In this document: in pieces, positions 8,728 to 18,215 of the stretch
Layout: every line of letters starts with the position of its first letter
How positions within the stretch are numbered: position 1 is the first letter of the stretch
NCBI RefSeq assembly: GCF_040545475.1
Contig: NZ_JBEPMA010000010.1
Span: 5,352 to 69,351 of the forward strand
Length of the DNA stretch: 64,000 nucleotides
Reading direction: 5' to 3'
Source: Peptoniphilus_A olsenii
Lineage (GTDB): Bacteria; Bacillota; Clostridia; Tissierellales; Peptoniphilaceae
Translations under genes and position numbers: made by a program
The notes under the pieces: model-generated
Database searches by the model: none
Seen by the model: the letters and a program-made list of their open reading frames with translations, nothing else
Told to the model about the DNA's origin: nothing

Positions 8728-9567
8728 TTGAAAATTACAAATTTTGGAACCACAACTCTATTGTTTGACGATGGAAAAAGTCAAATTCTTTTTGATGCTC
8801 ATTTTACTAGACCTTCTGTCAAAGAATATCTCCTAAAAGAAGTCTCAAGCGATGAAAAAGTTATAGAAGATATGAAAAAAGCTCATAAAATTAATAGACT
8901 CAAAGCCATTTTCATATCTCATTCACATTATGATCATGTTATGGATGCCCCTTATATTGCAAAGACTACAGGAGCCGCCTTATATGGAAGTATTACCACT
9001 AAAAATATAGCCCTTGGAGAAAATGTAAATAACAGTCAAATAGTAGTTTTTGAAAATTATCAAGTATATCAAATTGGAGATTTTAAAATAACTGTAATTC
9101 CAACGCTGCATTCGAAACCACGAATATTTAATGATGACTTGGGCGAAGAAATCAAAGAACCCCTTAAAAATCCCAAAAAACTAAAAAATTTTAAAGAAGG
9201 TGGTTCTTATGATTTTTATATAGAAAATAAAGGAAAAACATATTTAATACATCCAAGTGGAAATTATATTAAAAATAGACTTAAAGATTATAAAGCTGAT
9301 GTAGTATTTTTGGCAATAGCTGGACTTATGAAAATGGAAATTAAAAATCGAATAGAATTTTTTGATGAAACTATAAACATTACAGATGCTAAACTTGTTA
9401 TACCTATGCATTGGGATAATTTTTTTAAACCATTAGAAAAAGCAACTAAAACTATGCCAAGAATTGCAGAAAAAGTAAACAATGGATTTTTTGAACTTGT
9501 AAACTACTGTGAAACAAATGGAGTCGACACAATTATTCAGCTGCCAAGGACTAGTTTTAATATATAA
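8728..9567 (+). CDS. MBL-fold metallo-hydrolase (UlaG-like)
   Basis: 279-residue metallo-beta-lactamase-fold protein. The metal site HxHxDH is visible in IFISHSHYDHVMDAPY near residues 70-78, a further histidine in TLHSKP and another in PMHWDNF near the C-terminus. This group includes UlaG and uncharacterised hydrolases, so the substrate cannot be named. The gene appears to start with TTG at 8728, with GGAGG 11 bp upstream; no ATG is near the conserved N-terminus KITNFGTTTLLFDDG. It stands alone, after the copA terminator. Confidence 0.75.
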   Translation: MKITNFGTTTLLFDDGKSQILFDAHFTRPSVKEYLLKEVSSDEKVIEDMKKAHKINRLKAIFISHSHYDHVMDAPYIAKTTGAALYGSITTKNIALGENVNNSQIVVFENYQVYQIGDFKITVIPTLHSKPRIFNDDLGEEIKEPLKNPKKLKNFKEGGSYDFYIENKGKTYLIHPSGNYIKNRLKDYKADVVFLAIAGLMKMEIKNRIEFFDETINITDAKLVIPMHWDNFFKPLEKATKTMPRIAEKVNNGFFELVNYCETNGVDTIIQLPRTSFNI

Positions 9568-9795
9568 ATAAAAGTAAGTAGCAAACTAGGCTCTTTATAA
9601 GATATAATAATCATTAGATAATAGAAAAATTGTAATCAGGCTTTCTACCCAAAATTTTTTGGATTATAATTGGGTGAGAAGAACATATATTAATTAGTTA
9701 ATAAATTGAATCATTTTATAAAAATTGAATATTTTTTAATTTATTAATTGAAGTTAGACTAAATACATTATCAGATAAAAATTAAAGAGGAGAAA

Positions 9796-11751
9796 ATGTC
9801 AGAAATATTAGATTTTAAAAAATACCCACTAAACTCAGTTTTAAAAAAACTACTAAAAGATAAGACTACAAACAAAAATATAATATGGGCGACTAATGTA
9901 TTTGAACACCTTGGTCGTGAATTCGATGATAAAAACGAAATAACTGAAATTGTTTTTAAAATGGGATTTAATTTGAGGCCGCGAATATTAAAAAGTACAG
10001 AAGAAAAATTAAATAGAACTAGAAATAAAGCAGAAGTTTTCACACCTTCATGGATAGTTAATGAGATGAATAATTATGCAGACGAGATGTTTTTCGGCAG
10101 AAAAAACGTTTTTAATATTGAAAAAGGAAACACTTGGGAAGTGGTTAGGCAAAAAATAAAATTTCCAAAAGAAAATATGTGGAAAAATTATATCACAACT
10201 ACATTTCTCGAAATAACATGTGGTGAAGGGCCTTATTTAGTTTCAAGATACGATGCCACAAGTGGAGTATTTATAGAAGATACATTACATAGAATAGGAA
10301 TCCTTGATAGAAAGCTCAGAATTGTAGATGAAAATACAAATAGTGAAAAAGAATGGATAAACTGGGCGACTAAAGCAGTCGAAAGTGTCTATGGTTATGA
10401 GTATCAAGGAGATAATCTTTTGATAGCAAGAGCAAATATACTTCTTACTTTTGTGGATTATTTTGAAAAAAGATGGGATAAAAAACCTGAGAAAAAACTT
10501 TTAAATACAATTACAAATATTATAACTTGGAATATATGGCAAATGGATGGATTAAGTTATACAGTACCACTTGCCGCAATCAAAGATAAAGATAAACAAA
10601 TAAATATATTTGATATTTTAGATAGTAAATTAGATGATGAAGAAGTAGAACATGAAGTTAAATATTCTAAAATACGTGACTGGAGGAGAAGAGAGTCAAG
10701 GTATTTTAGAGAATATAAGGAGCAAGATATGAAGAAATTTGATTTTATTATTGGAAACCCACCTTATCAAGAAGAATCAAAAGATACTAGCGATAAACCA
10801 ATATATAACTACTTGATGGATGAAGCTTATATGATTTCTGAGAAAGTTTTATTGATAACTCCAGCAAGATTTCTTTTTAATGCGGGAAACACATCTAAAA
10901 TTTGGAATAAAAAAATGTTAAATGATGAACACTTAAAAATCGTAAAGTATGTTCAAAAAAGTAGTAAAGTATTTTCACAAACTGATATCAAAGGTGGAGT
11001 TGTAATTACATATAGAGATGAAAATAAAAACTTTGGAAATATAGAAGTTTTTATAACTTATAAAGAATTACGTTCAATATTTTATAAAGTCAAAATAAAA
11101 AATGAGAAAAGTTTTAGTGAATTAATATATGCACCAGAAAGTTATAAATTATCAAAAAAACTCCATGAAGTATATCCACAAGCCGAAGAATTGCTTAGTA
11201 AAGGTCATAAATATGATATAACAACAAATATTTTTGATAAATTACCTTTTATTTTTATAGAAAATGGTAATTTTGAAGATGGATATATTCAAATGATAGG
11301 AAGGCAAAAAAATAAAAGAGTTAAAAAGTGGGTAAATAAAGACTTTATAGAAAATCACGGGAATCTCCACGCATATAAGGTAATACTGCCGAAATCAAAC
11401 GGGTCTGGAGCCTTAGGAGAGGAGTTAAGCACTCCCCTAATCGGGGAGCCCCTAATCGGGCATACTCAAACATTTATAAGTATAGGAAAATTTGATACAC
11501 TAGGAGAAACAAAAGCCTGTCTTAAATATGTGAGAAGTAAATTTGCAAGAACAATGCTCGGTATATTAAAAATTACTCAACATAATCCTAAAGCTACTTG
11601 GAAATATGTCCCCTTACAGGACTTTACAGAAAATTCGGATATAGACTGGTCAAAGTCAATTCATGAAATAGACAATCAATTATATAAAAAATATGATTTA
11701 AGTGAAGATGAGATTAATTTTATAGAAACAAATGTCAAGGAGATGAAATAA
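9796..11751 (+). CDS. Eco57I-type DNA adenine-N6 methyltransferase of an RM-like system
   Basis: 651 residues. FTPSWIV near 80-86 and FLEITCGEGPYLVSRYDA near 138-155 form the SAM-binding region, and NPPY at 321-324 is the catalytic motif of N6-adenine methylases. The C-terminal half, about 330-650, would hold target recognition. It resembles the methylase subunits annotated in Eco57I/type IIG/BREX-like contexts. The stop overlaps the next start as TAATG, so the two are translationally coupled. A GC-rich 15-bp in-frame tandem duplication at 11434-11463 encodes PLIGE/PLIGH in the C-terminal part. GAGGAG precedes the ATG. Sequence specificity cannot be read. Confidence 0.85.
   Translation: MSEILDFKKYPLNSVLKKLLKDKTTNKNIIWATNVFEHLGREFDDKNEITEIVFKMGFNLRPRILKSTEEKLNRTRNKAEVFTPSWIVNEMNNYADEMFFGRKNVFNIEKGNTWEVVRQKIKFPKENMWKNYITTTFLEITCGEGPYLVSRYDATSGVFIEDTLHRIGILDRKLRIVDENTNSEKEWINWATKAVESVYGYEYQGDNLLIARANILLTFVDYFEKRWDKKPEKKLLNTITNIITWNIWQMDGLSYTVPLAAIKDKDKQINIFDILDSKLDDEEVEHEVKYSKIRDWRRRESRYFREYKEQDMKKFDFIIGNPPYQEESKDTSDKPIYNYLMDEAYMISEKVLLITPARFLFNAGNTSKIWNKKMLNDEHLKIVKYVQKSSKVFSQTDIKGGVVITYRDENKNFGNIEVFITYKELRSIFYKVKIKNEKSFSELIYAPESYKLSKKLHEVYPQAEELLSKGHKYDITTNIFDKLPFIFIENGNFEDGYIQMIGRQKNKRVKKWVNKDFIENHGNLHAYKVILPKSNGSGALGEELSTPLIGEPLIGHTQTFISIGKFDTLGETKACLKYVRSKFARTMLGILKITQHNPKATWKYVPLQDFTENSDIDWSKSIHEIDNQLYKKYDLSEDEINFIETNVKEMK
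11434..11463 (+). repeat. 15-bp in-frame tandem duplication inside the methylase gene
   Basis: CCCCTAATCGGG occurs at 11434-11445 and again at 11449-11460, a 15-bp period equal to five codons. The first copy also makes a 6-bp GC hairpin, CTCCCC with GGGGAG. The patch is much richer in GC than the gene around it. Confidence 0.8.
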
Positions 11752-14700
11752 TGCTTAATATTAAAACTACTAAAGAAGTTATTCCACAATGTTATGCTTA
11801 TACTACTCCTGGAATTTCATACCACAATGGCTGGACTAAAATTGGTTTTACGGAACGTGATGTTGAAACTAGAATTAAAGAACAAACTCAAACTGCAGGC
11901 ATTAAATTTGATATAAAATGGCACAAAAATGCAACTTATGAAGGCAGCCTAGAAACTTTTACAGACAAAGAATTTCATGGATATTTGAATAGATTAGGTG
12001 TTAAAAGAGAGCCAAGTACAGAATGGTTTAAGATTGATTCTACTATTGCTAAAAATCATTTTAACGATTTTAGAGAGAATAGAGGAATCATTAAGTCAAA
12101 TGATGATCCAATTCCATATATACTGCGTGCTGAGCAAGAAGATGCAGTAAAAAGAACAATTAAATATTTTAATACGCACATAAATGGAGAATTTTTGTGG
12201 AATGCGAAGCCAAGATTTGGCAAAACTCTTTCAACTTACGATTTGTGTATGAAAATGGATTTCAAAAATATTTTAATCGTTACTAATAGACCTGCAATTG
12301 CAAATTCGTGGTATGAAGATTATCTAAAGTTTATTGGCGCAAGCTCTGGATATTATTTCGTGAGCCGTGTTGACGCTATTAAAGATAAAGAACATGTACT
12401 GTCAAGAGATGAATATTTAAACCTTTTAACTAATGATAATACTCGTGGATGTATTGAGTTTGTGAGCCTTCAAGATATTAAAACTTCAAAATATTTTGGT
12501 GGAGATCCTAATTTAGATAAATTGGAAGAACTGTATAAAGGGCTTGATGAAAAAGGCAATAAAATGGGAATCACCTGGGATATTTTGGTTATTGATGAAG
12601 CACATGAGGGTGTAGACACTTTAAAGACTGATGTAGCTTTGGATAATATTGATAGACTAAATACACTTCATCTTTCGGGTACTCCTTTTAAGGCTATTGC
12701 AAGTGATAAATTTCCACAAGATGCGATTTACAATTGGACTTATGCTGATGAACAAAAGGCAAAAAGGGATTGGGATATTACTAGTGAAGAAGAAAATCCA
12801 TATTATACACTTCCTAAACTAAATCTTTTTACTTATCAAATGTCAGAAATTATATATGATAATTTAAAAGAAGGTGTTGAAATTAATGGAAATTGGGAGA
12901 ATTATGCTTTTGATTTGAATGAATTTTTTAAGACTAAAGAAAATGGCAAATTCTTTTATGAGAGTGACGTAGATAAATTTTTAGATGCTCTTGTAAATTT
13001 GGAAAAATTTCCTTTTTCAACTCCAGAGCTTAGAGGCGAACTAAAACATACTTTTTGGCTACTTGATAGAGTTGACAGTGTAAAAGCTATGGCAAGAAAA
13101 TTAAATGACTCACCAATTTTTAGAGATTATAAAGTTATTGTTGCAGCTGGAGATGGAAAGCTCTCAGAAGAAGATGAAATAAAAAAATCATATGATAAAG
13201 TGGTAGATGCTATTAAAAAATATGAAAAGACTATCACCTTGTCTGTAGGTCAGCTAACCACTGGCGTAACTATTCCTGAATGGTCTGCTGTACTTATGCT
13301 TAGCAATATGGCAAGCCCAGCACTTTATATGCAGGCTGCTTTTAGAAGTCAAAATCCATGTTTATTTAGAGAGAAGGGGAGAGCGCTTAGAAAAGAAAAT
13401 GCTTATGTATTTGATTTTGACCCAGCGAGGACTCTAAAGATATTTGAGGAATTTGCAAATGACTTAAATTCTGCCACTTCCAATGGAAAGGGAAATACTG
13501 GTACTCGCAAGAAAAATGTCAGGGAGCTATTAAACTTTTTTCCAGTTTATGGTGAAGATGAAAAAGGTAAAATGGTTCTTCTCGATGCTGAAAAAGTTCT
13601 AATTACTCCGAGAAAAATATACGCTAAAGAAGTTGTGAATCGTGGATTTATGTCAAATTTCTTATTTGCAAATATATCTAATATTTTTAGTGCACCAAAT
13701 ATTGTCAAAAAAATTGTAGAAAAGATGGATAAAGGGAAAGATTTTAAACCTCTTAATATAAATGAAAATACGAGAGATGAACTGGATTTAAATGATAATA
13801 ATGAGGTTGATATTCCAAAGGAAAAAATAATAGGAAAAGCCAGGGAATTATTTGGCCAAAAAATCTATAACGATACGGATGAAATGATTTCGGACATATA
13901 TTTAATTAAAGAAGATGGGACTGAAATTGGAACCGATACTTTAACATTTGAAAATGAGAAGAAAGATATAGAAATTATTAAAAAGACAATTATAGATCCA
14001 GTAAATAATATGTTAATTGATATTGCAAAAGATGGTTACGGAAAAGATTTAAAAAAATCTACAGAGAGAAATACTCTAAACATATTGAATAAAGATGCCC
14101 AAAAGCTAATAACTAGTGAATATAATGATTGGAAAATCGATAATAATAATCTTGTAGATGAGAGAGAAGAAAGAATAAAAGAAGCCAAATCTATGGCAGA
14201 CACTACAAAAATTAATGAAGAATATGAAAAGAAAATTGAAAATAGAAAAAAAGAACTTGTGGAAAATATAAAAACAAAAATCAAGGAGTCTGATTACCTC
14301 GATAAATCCACAGAATCTATCATACAAGAAGTGGAAACTGAAAAGAAAAAAGAAAAAAAGAAATCTCATGAAGATGAAATTAGAGATAACCTCAGAGGGT
14401 TTGCCCGAGCAATACCTTCATTTTTAATGGCGTATGGAAATGAAGATACAAGACTTTGTAATATTGAGAAAATTATTCCAGAGAATGTGTTTAAAGAAGT
14501 TACAAGTATCAGTTTAGATGAATTTATCTTCTTAAGAGATGGTGGAACTTATTTTAATGAAGAAACTGATATAGAGGAACATTTTATAGGTAATTTATTT
14601 GATGAGACAGTCTTTGATGAATCTATAAAAGAATTTCTATTAAAGAAGAAGGAACTTTCAAATTATTTTGATGAGAATAATAAAAAAGATATATTTGACT

Positions 14701-15107
14701 ATATCCCTCCTCAAAAGACTAATCAGATATTTACTCCAAAGAAAATAGTAATAGAAATGGTGAATTTCTTAGAAGAGGAAAACCCAGGTTGTTTTGATGA
14801 TTCTGATAAGACATTTATAGATTTATATATGAAATCAGGACTGTATATTGCAGAGATTGTAAAAAGACTTTATAAAAGTGATAAAATGAAAGAAATTTTT
14901 CCAAATAGAGAGGAAAGGTTAAACCATATTTTTGAACATCAAGTTTACGGACTTGCCCCAACAGAAATTATTTATAGAATTTGTGAGAATTTCATACTTG
15001 GGTTTAATGGTGATATAAAAATATTAAAACATAATCTCAAAGAGTTTGACGCTCTACCTTATGCAAAAAAAGGTAAATTAAAAGAAAAACTCGAGGAATT
15101 ATTTTGA
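11751..15107 (+). CDS. GIY-YIG-like nuclease / DEAH helicase / methylase-like protein of an RM-like system
   Basis: 1118 residues. Residues about 14-45 (YAYTTP then GWTKIGFTERDVETRI) look like a GIY-YIG nuclease of the T5orf172 type. A superfamily 2 helicase follows: Walker A AKPRFGKT at 152-159, DEAH at 282-285 and SGTPFKA near 309, with a second RecA domain around QLTTGVTIPEW and QAAFRSQNP. About 790-880 is highly charged and probably coiled coil. At about 990, IFTPKKIVIEMVNF then FIDLYMKSGLYIAEIV resembles the SAM-binding region of adenine methylases with a degenerate motif I and no obvious NPPY. Together with the overlapping methylase gene this suggests an ATP-dependent restriction or phage-defence system. 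The nuclease assignment rests on a short motif. Confidence 0.75.
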   Translation: MLNIKTTKEVIPQCYAYTTPGISYHNGWTKIGFTERDVETRIKEQTQTAGIKFDIKWHKNATYEGSLETFTDKEFHGYLNRLGVKREPSTEWFKIDSTIAKNHFNDFRENRGIIKSNDDPIPYILRAEQEDAVKRTIKYFNTHINGEFLWNAKPRFGKTLSTYDLCMKMDFKNILIVTNRPAIANSWYEDYLKFIGASSGYYFVSRVDAIKDKEHVLSRDEYLNLLTNDNTRGCIEFVSLQDIKTSKYFGGDPNLDKLEELYKGLDEKGNKMGITWDILVIDEAHEGVDTLKTDVALDNIDRLNTLHLSGTPFKAIASDKFPQDAIYNWTYADEQKAKRDWDITSEEENPYYTLPKLNLFTYQMSEIIYDNLKEGVEINGNWENYAFDLNEFFKTKENGKFFYESDVDKFLDALVNLEKFPFSTPELRGELKHTFWLLDRVDSVKAMARKLNDSPIFRDYKVIVAAGDGKLSEEDEIKKSYDKVVDAIKKYEKTITLSVGQLTTGVTIPEWSAVLMLSNMASPALYMQAAFRSQNPCLFREKGRALRKENAYVFDFDPARTLKIFEEFANDLNSATSNGKGNTGTRKKNVRELLNFFPVYGEDEKGKMVLLDAEKVLITPRKIYAKEVVNRGFMSNFLFANISNIFSAPNIVKKIVEKMDKGKDFKPLNINENTRDELDLNDNNEVDIPKEKIIGKARELFGQKIYNDTDEMISDIYLIKEDGTEIGTDTLTFENEKKDIEIIKKTIIDPVNNMLIDIAKDGYGKDLKKSTERNTLNILNKDAQKLITSEYNDWKIDNNNLVDEREERIKEAKSMADTTKINEEYEKKIENRKKELVENIKTKIKESDYLDKSTESIIQEVETEKKKEKKKSHEDEIRDNLRGFARAIPSFLMAYGNEDTRLCNIEKIIPENVFKEVTSISLDEFIFLRDGGTYFNEETDIEEHFIGNLFDETVFDESIKEFLLKKKELSNYFDENNKKDIFDYIPPQKTNQIFTPKKIVIEMVNFLEEENPGCFDDSDKTFIDLYMKSGLYIAEIVKRLYKSDKMKEIFPNREERLNHIFEHQVYGLAPTEIIYRICENFILGFNGDIKILKHNLKEFDALPYAKKGKLKEKLEELF

Positions 15108-15153
15108 AAGATTTTTGTGATTTAGTGTTGTAATTTTTATAAAAGGAGACAAT

Positions 15154-15636
15154 ATGTGCAAAGAAAAAAATGAAGAGCTTATTTTTAAAGACAAACTAGA
15201 AGATGTTGTTAATGGTTTTGGTGAGGGCAGTCAAGAGGGAGCAAAAATTGCTATTAAAAATTGCCAAGAGGATTTTGGTTTTGTTTCTGTCAGTCATCAA
15301 AGGCAGATTGCAGAGGCTTTTGGTTTAGGCGAAAAAATTATAAGTACAATTATTAAATTTATGCCTTCTGTAAAAGAGTCTAAAATCGGATATGAAATAG
15401 TGTGTTGCAGCGGACCGAGATGTGCCAAAAATGGCTCTATGGAAGTTTTGAAGACTGTTAAAAATGCTTTGGCAATTGATTTTAATGAAACTACAGAGGA
15501 TGGCAAAATAAGACTAAGAAGTCAAAACTGTTTTAAAAAATGTAAATACGGTCCAAATATAATGATTAATGGTAAATTTTATCATCATATGGACAAAGAA
15601 AAGACACAAAAAATTATGGAAGAGATTATAAAATAA
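15154..15636 (+). CDS. NuoE/HoxE-like [2Fe-2S] thioredoxin-fold protein
   Basis: 160 residues resembling the 24-kDa subunit of NADH dehydrogenases and hydrogenases. The four cluster ligands are visible as C85-x4-C90 (CCSGPRC) and C126-x3-C130 (CFKKC). In complexes it passes electrons between flavin and iron-sulfur centres. No NuoF, NuoG or hydrogenase gene is adjacent, so it is either a stand-alone ferredoxin-like protein or works with partners elsewhere. Start ATG follows AAAAGGAGACAAT. Confidence 0.8.
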   Translation: MCKEKNEELIFKDKLEDVVNGFGEGSQEGAKIAIKNCQEDFGFVSVSHQRQIAEAFGLGEKIISTIIKFMPSVKESKIGYEIVCCSGPRCAKNGSMEVLKTVKNALAIDFNETTEDGKIRLRSQNCFKKCKYGPNIMINGKFYHHMDKEKTQKIMEEIIK

Positions 15637-15723
15637 TTATAAAAGTATTATCAATTTATTAATTATTTGAATGCAATTTTGAATTATTAAAACAAAAGCT
15701 TCATATAATATTGGGAGTGACAT

Positions 15724-17130
15724 ATGCTTAGAAAGAGAATTATATATTTTCTGCTCGTAATTTTAATAGTTCCATTTGTCTATAGTTTGTTTTCAAAAAG
15801 TTATGATAAATCTAATTTAAATGGTGATTTTTATCCTGCCCAAGATGTTAAATTCTTGTATGATCTTAGCTATAAATTAAATGGAAAAATAAAGAGAAGA
15901 CAAGTTATTTTTGATGAGCAGTTAAAGATGATTGATGATTCAGAGGAGTTTATACTCATAGATTTATTTTTGTTTAATGATGAATATGACAAAGATAAGA
16001 TGAGTTTTAAAAATCAAGTTTCATTAATGACCGATAAACTCATTAAGAAAAAGAAAGAAAATCCAAATATTGACATTGTTTTTATAACTGATGAGATAAA
16101 TAATTTTTATGGCGCTTATACTGAAGATAATATAAAAAGACTAAAGGAAAATGGGATAGATGTGACAATTACAGACCCTAATATGATAAGGGATTCGAAT
16201 CCAACTTATTCTGGTTTTTATAAGTTTTATCTAAATTGGATGGGTTCGCCTGAAGGTGGTAGTATTCAAAATATTTTTGCTCCTAAAGGGCCTAAAGTTT
16301 CTGTGAGGAGTTTTCTAAAGTTATTGAATTTTAAAGCAAATCACAGAAAAGTTATGGTTACAGAAAAATGCGGATTAGTTTCGTCATCTAATCCACATGA
16401 CCCTAGCAGCAATCATTCAAATGTTGCTGTCAAATTTTATGGTAAAGCAATGGAAGATTTAATACAATCTGAACTTGCTTTAGTTAATAACACTCACCCA
16501 ACTATCGAGAATTTTAAAGTGAGAGATTTTGAAGATAAAGATATTTATTTGAGAGCTATCTCAGAAAAGGCCATATATAGGGCCTTGAAGGATAATGTTG
16601 ACAAAGCCTCTGCTGGTGATGTGATTAACATTGGAATATTTTATATTGCCGACAAAAAACTTTTAAAAGATTTGTCTAGTGCATCAAATAGGGGTGTTAA
16701 GATAAATATTGTCGCCGATTTAAATAAGGATGCTTTTGGACTTGAGAAAAATGGATGTCCCAACAGACCCGCATTAAGCGAATTGGTTGATAAAAACCAA
16801 AATATAAATGTAAGATGGTACAAAACTCACGGAGAACAGTACCACTCTAAATTTGCCTATTTTAATTATAAAAATGAAAAGCCAAGAATAATATTGGGAA
16901 GTGCCAATTTTACAAGGCGAAATTTACAAAACTATAATTTGGAGACTGATGTAGAGGTAGTCTTTAATAAAAATAGTGATATTTATAAAGAACTTGATAA
17001 TTATTATAAAAACATTTGGAATAATGTAGATGGCGAATATACTCTACCCTTTGAACAATATTATGAAGATAGTATATTTTTACGCACTTTGTGGAAAATA
17101 CAGGAAAGTACAGGGCTTTGTACTTGGTAG
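15724..17130 (+). CDS. Phospholipase D-like membrane-anchored protein
   Basis: 468 residues. One N-terminal membrane segment (residues about 5-22) is followed by two PLD-like halves. The HxK pairs are H207-x-K209 in NHRKVMVTEK and H374-x-K376 in YHSKFAYFNY, each followed within 15-35 residues by serine/asparagine stretches (SSSNPHDPSSNHSN; LGSANFTRRN). The usual aspartate of HxKxxxxD is E in the first copy and N in the second, so activity may be altered. Relatives include cardiolipin synthases and PLD-type nucleases. It ends 30 bp before the CPBP protease start and could be co-transcribed with it. Confidence 0.75.
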   Translation: MLRKRIIYFLLVILIVPFVYSLFSKSYDKSNLNGDFYPAQDVKFLYDLSYKLNGKIKRRQVIFDEQLKMIDDSEEFILIDLFLFNDEYDKDKMSFKNQVSLMTDKLIKKKKENPNIDIVFITDEINNFYGAYTEDNIKRLKENGIDVTITDPNMIRDSNPTYSGFYKFYLNWMGSPEGGSIQNIFAPKGPKVSVRSFLKLLNFKANHRKVMVTEKCGLVSSSNPHDPSSNHSNVAVKFYGKAMEDLIQSELALVNNTHPTIENFKVRDFEDKDIYLRAISEKAIYRALKDNVDKASAGDVINIGIFYIADKKLLKDLSSASNRGVKINIVADLNKDAFGLEKNGCPNRPALSELVDKNQNINVRWYKTHGEQYHSKFAYFNYKNEKPRIILGSANFTRRNLQNYNLETDVEVVFNKNSDIYKELDNYYKNIWNNVDGEYTLPFEQYYEDSIFLRTLWKIQESTGLCTW

Positions 17131-17160
17131 CAAAGAATTTTTAAAAAATTGGAGGTCAGA

Positions 17161-18195
17161 ATGAAAACTATTAAATCACAAAATGAGCTGGAAAATAAAT
17201 TATTGAAGAAATTTTTAATTATTAATTTTGGTTTGGTATTTATACTCGGAATTTGCATTTATTTTGCCAAAAAGCAAGACTTTCCGCTTTCAAATTTTGC
17301 AGCACTACAAATGTACTTTCCCGCTTTGGCAGCAATAATTAGTATTTTAACAACTGAAGTAGATGTTGATAAAATAGCCAAAAGGAGCTATCTAACTTAT
17401 ATTGCACTAACTTTTGTTTTTGTAATTAATCTAATTTCTAATTTTGTGTTTAAAAATGTAGATTTTAGCAATATCATATTTATTGTCAGTTCTTTAGTTT
17501 TAATAGTTGTTTTTATACTAGAAGATAAAACTAAAAAAGATAAATCTAATTTAAGAATATACTCTTTAAAATCAAACCTATTAACTCTATTGATATTTGT
17601 GATAATATATTTTTTTGTCGCAAGTTTAGCAACTCTAGTTACAGAGGGATTTGAAACTTTAAAAGGATTATTTTCTATTAAAAAACTCATTATTCCTTTA
17701 ATACTTTTAATTAATTTCCCACTGTCTTTTTTACCATTTTGGGGCGAAGAATATGGATGGAGATTTTTTCTTCAACCAATTTTACAAAAAAAATATGGAA
17801 TGAGAAAAGGATTAATATTCTTGGGACTTATATGGGGTATATGGCATCTTCCTTTAAACTTATTCTTTTATGCAGCAAAAGGCAGCGAACTTATTTCAAT
17901 TGTCAATCAACTAGTTGGTTGTATAGCTCTAGCTATTATTATGGGATATGCATATACAAAGACTAAGTCAGTTTGGACTGTTTCTTTGATACATTACTTT
18001 AACAATAATTTAATTTTATTTTTTTCAGATAATTTGGATCCATCTATTATAGAAAATAGAGTTCTTAATTGGAATGACTTTTTCATGACAGTAGGAATTA
18101 CAATTGTTCTTTATGGAGTATTTTTGTTTACAAAGCACAACACAGACTCTGCGTATAGAATACCCACAGCAGTAGAACGTCTTGCAGAAGATTGA
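17161..18195 (+). CDS. CPBP-family intramembrane metalloprotease (CAAX/Abi)
   Basis: 344 residues with about eight membrane segments. The CPBP motifs are present: EExxxR in WGEEYGWRFFLQP near 196-201, HxxxN in GIWHLPLNLFF near 228, and a later HYFNNN. Bacterial members are implicated in bacteriocin maturation or self-immunity and other membrane proteolysis; the substrate here is unknown. ATG at 17161 has GGAGG 8 bp upstream; a TTG 12 bp earlier would overlap that site, so the shorter start is preferred. Confidence 0.85.
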   Translation: MKTIKSQNELENKLLKKFLIINFGLVFILGICIYFAKKQDFPLSNFAALQMYFPALAAIISILTTEVDVDKIAKRSYLTYIALTFVFVINLISNFVFKNVDFSNIIFIVSSLVLIVVFILEDKTKKDKSNLRIYSLKSNLLTLLIFVIIYFFVASLATLVTEGFETLKGLFSIKKLIIPLILLINFPLSFLPFWGEEYGWRFFLQPILQKKYGMRKGLIFLGLIWGIWHLPLNLFFYAAKGSELISIVNQLVGCIALAIIMGYAYTKTKSVWTVSLIHYFNNNLILFFSDNLDPSIIENRVLNWNDFFMTVGITIVLYGVFLFTKHNTDSAYRIPTAVERLAED

Positions 18196-18215
18196 TATAA
18201 AAAGATAGGGTTTTT

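Noticed and set aside
9647..9674. Hairpin ACCCAA...TTGGGT before the methylase gene
   Set aside because: Only six base pairs with a large loop and no T run; could be chance.
14036..14369. Two minus-strand ORFs rich in Phe and Ser
   Set aside because: Mirror images of the charged coiled-coil region of the helicase gene; no start signals.
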